Shown here one piece after another: positions 63,401 through 64,000 of a stretch of 64,000 bases of DNA. Position numbers and translations under genes: made by a program. Position 1 is the stretch's first letter, and each line of letters opens with the position of its first letter. A model generated the notes under the pieces. That model did not search any database, was not told where the DNA came from, and saw only the letters and a program-made list of their open reading frames with translations. The stretch spans positions 69,977,056 to 70,041,055 of the forward strand of contig CM039184.1 of the NCBI GenBank assembly GCA_008360975.2, in the 5' to 3' direction. The stretch is from Lichenostomus cassidix (Eukaryota > Chordata > Aves > Passeriformes > Meliphagidae).

Positions 63401-64000
63401 TTCAACTGTCTGTCCTCCCTCTCTGCTGTGGTTACTGCCCTCGAGGGTAGAGGCAGCAGGACAGAGCTTTCATTGGCACCTCACTGCTCCAGCTCCTCTC
63501 TCTGTTTTAGATTGAGCCACTGGTGAGGAGCTATAGAAACCCCCTAAACTCACACTAACACAGTGCAATAGAGCTGTGATTCTGTCATGCTGATGCAGGA
63601 ATAATAGAATTATAGAGAAAAGGGAGAGCAGACAACTCAGCACTGAGATCTAACTCAGATATGACTAGATTTGACATATTCCAGCAACTGCCTGTTCTGG
63701 GCATCACAAGTGGAAAGAGTTAGACTGCTGGCTGGGATTTGCAACTATGAGCTGGCCTTGTGAAATTTCATCCAAACTGAGGATGCTTCAGCCAGCCAGA
63801 CAGCTCAGAGGAAAGGCTGAAGGCAGAGAGAAATTCGTACTTCTGTTCCAGCTTTCAGCAGTTCAGAGAACTTCTAAAGCTGGTATTTGTGAAAGACTGG
63901 CATTTACAGCCTGAAGGGCTTCAGTGCCTTAGCTGCCAGTTTGAGTTTGGATGCTGTCTTCTAGTTCTCTTTGAAAATTCAGCTGAAAAGAAAGATGTCA
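57498..64000. other. Apparently unique AT-rich DNA
   Basis: About 6.5 kb with no recognised gene or transposable element apart from a short GTTTG microsatellite. Two locally GC-richer pieces (60290-60420 and 61680-61900) carry open frames of up to 130 codons but no known domain. The right end of the window does not interrupt anything recognisable. Confidence 0.5.
59126..59152 (+). repeat. (GTTTG)5 microsatellite
   Basis: Five tandem GTTTG units following an A-rich stretch. Confidence 0.9.

Noticed and set aside
1..64000. CRISPR arrays, operons, bacterial regulatory sites
   Set aside because: The window is vertebrate nuclear DNA, and no spaced identical repeats or prokaryotic gene organisation are present.

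Overview
The window is nuclear DNA from a vertebrate, almost certainly a bird and probably a passerine. The evidence is the type of repeats. There are many 5'-truncated CR1 LINE copies on both strands, most with the bird-type 3' end (variants of ATTCTATGAT or its complement). There are retroviral long terminal repeats (LTRs) of a kind I recognise from bird genomes. There is also a SINE with a tRNA-Ile head and a CR1 tail, the architecture described for passerine TguSINE1. Base composition is AT-rich and no operons, ribosome binding sites or dense genes are present.

I find no protein-coding gene that I can support. Every open frame is short and unrecognised, lies inside a repeat, or is a by-product of a simple repeat. 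The window reads as intergenic DNA or the inside of a large intron.

Layout: 1-585 holds the 3' end of an ancient CR1 of the amniote type. 3184-4900 holds a short CR1 end, then a second CR1 split by a solo LTR (4011-4737) with a matching 5-bp target duplication. 6186-7640 is a minus-strand CR1 followed by GC-rich, unidentified repeat-like DNA. 13200-13710 is a GC-rich patch. 25700-26285 is a minus-strand CR1 with recognisable reverse-transcriptase coding remnants. 31395-31525 is a second ancient CR1 end. 34030-34434 and 37896-38065 are further CR1 pieces. 43790-44640 is a CR1 interrupted by the tRNA-Ile SINE. 45464-47045 is a roughly 1.1-kb LTR containing a second, 479-bp LTR. 52001-52232 is a long TTCTC/TTCCC pentanucleotide tract. 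56574-57497 is a CR1 with a 94-bp insertion flanked by a 9-bp direct repeat. The intervening stretches appear to be unique or unrecognisably old DNA.

The elements do not form a functional system. They give a layered record of retroposition: old CR1 copies serve as landing sites for later LTRs and a SINE, so relative ages can be read from three nests. I found no evidence of a new biological system. The items most worth a second look are the nested insertions, the pentanucleotide tract and the unidentified GC-rich stretch at 6794-7640.
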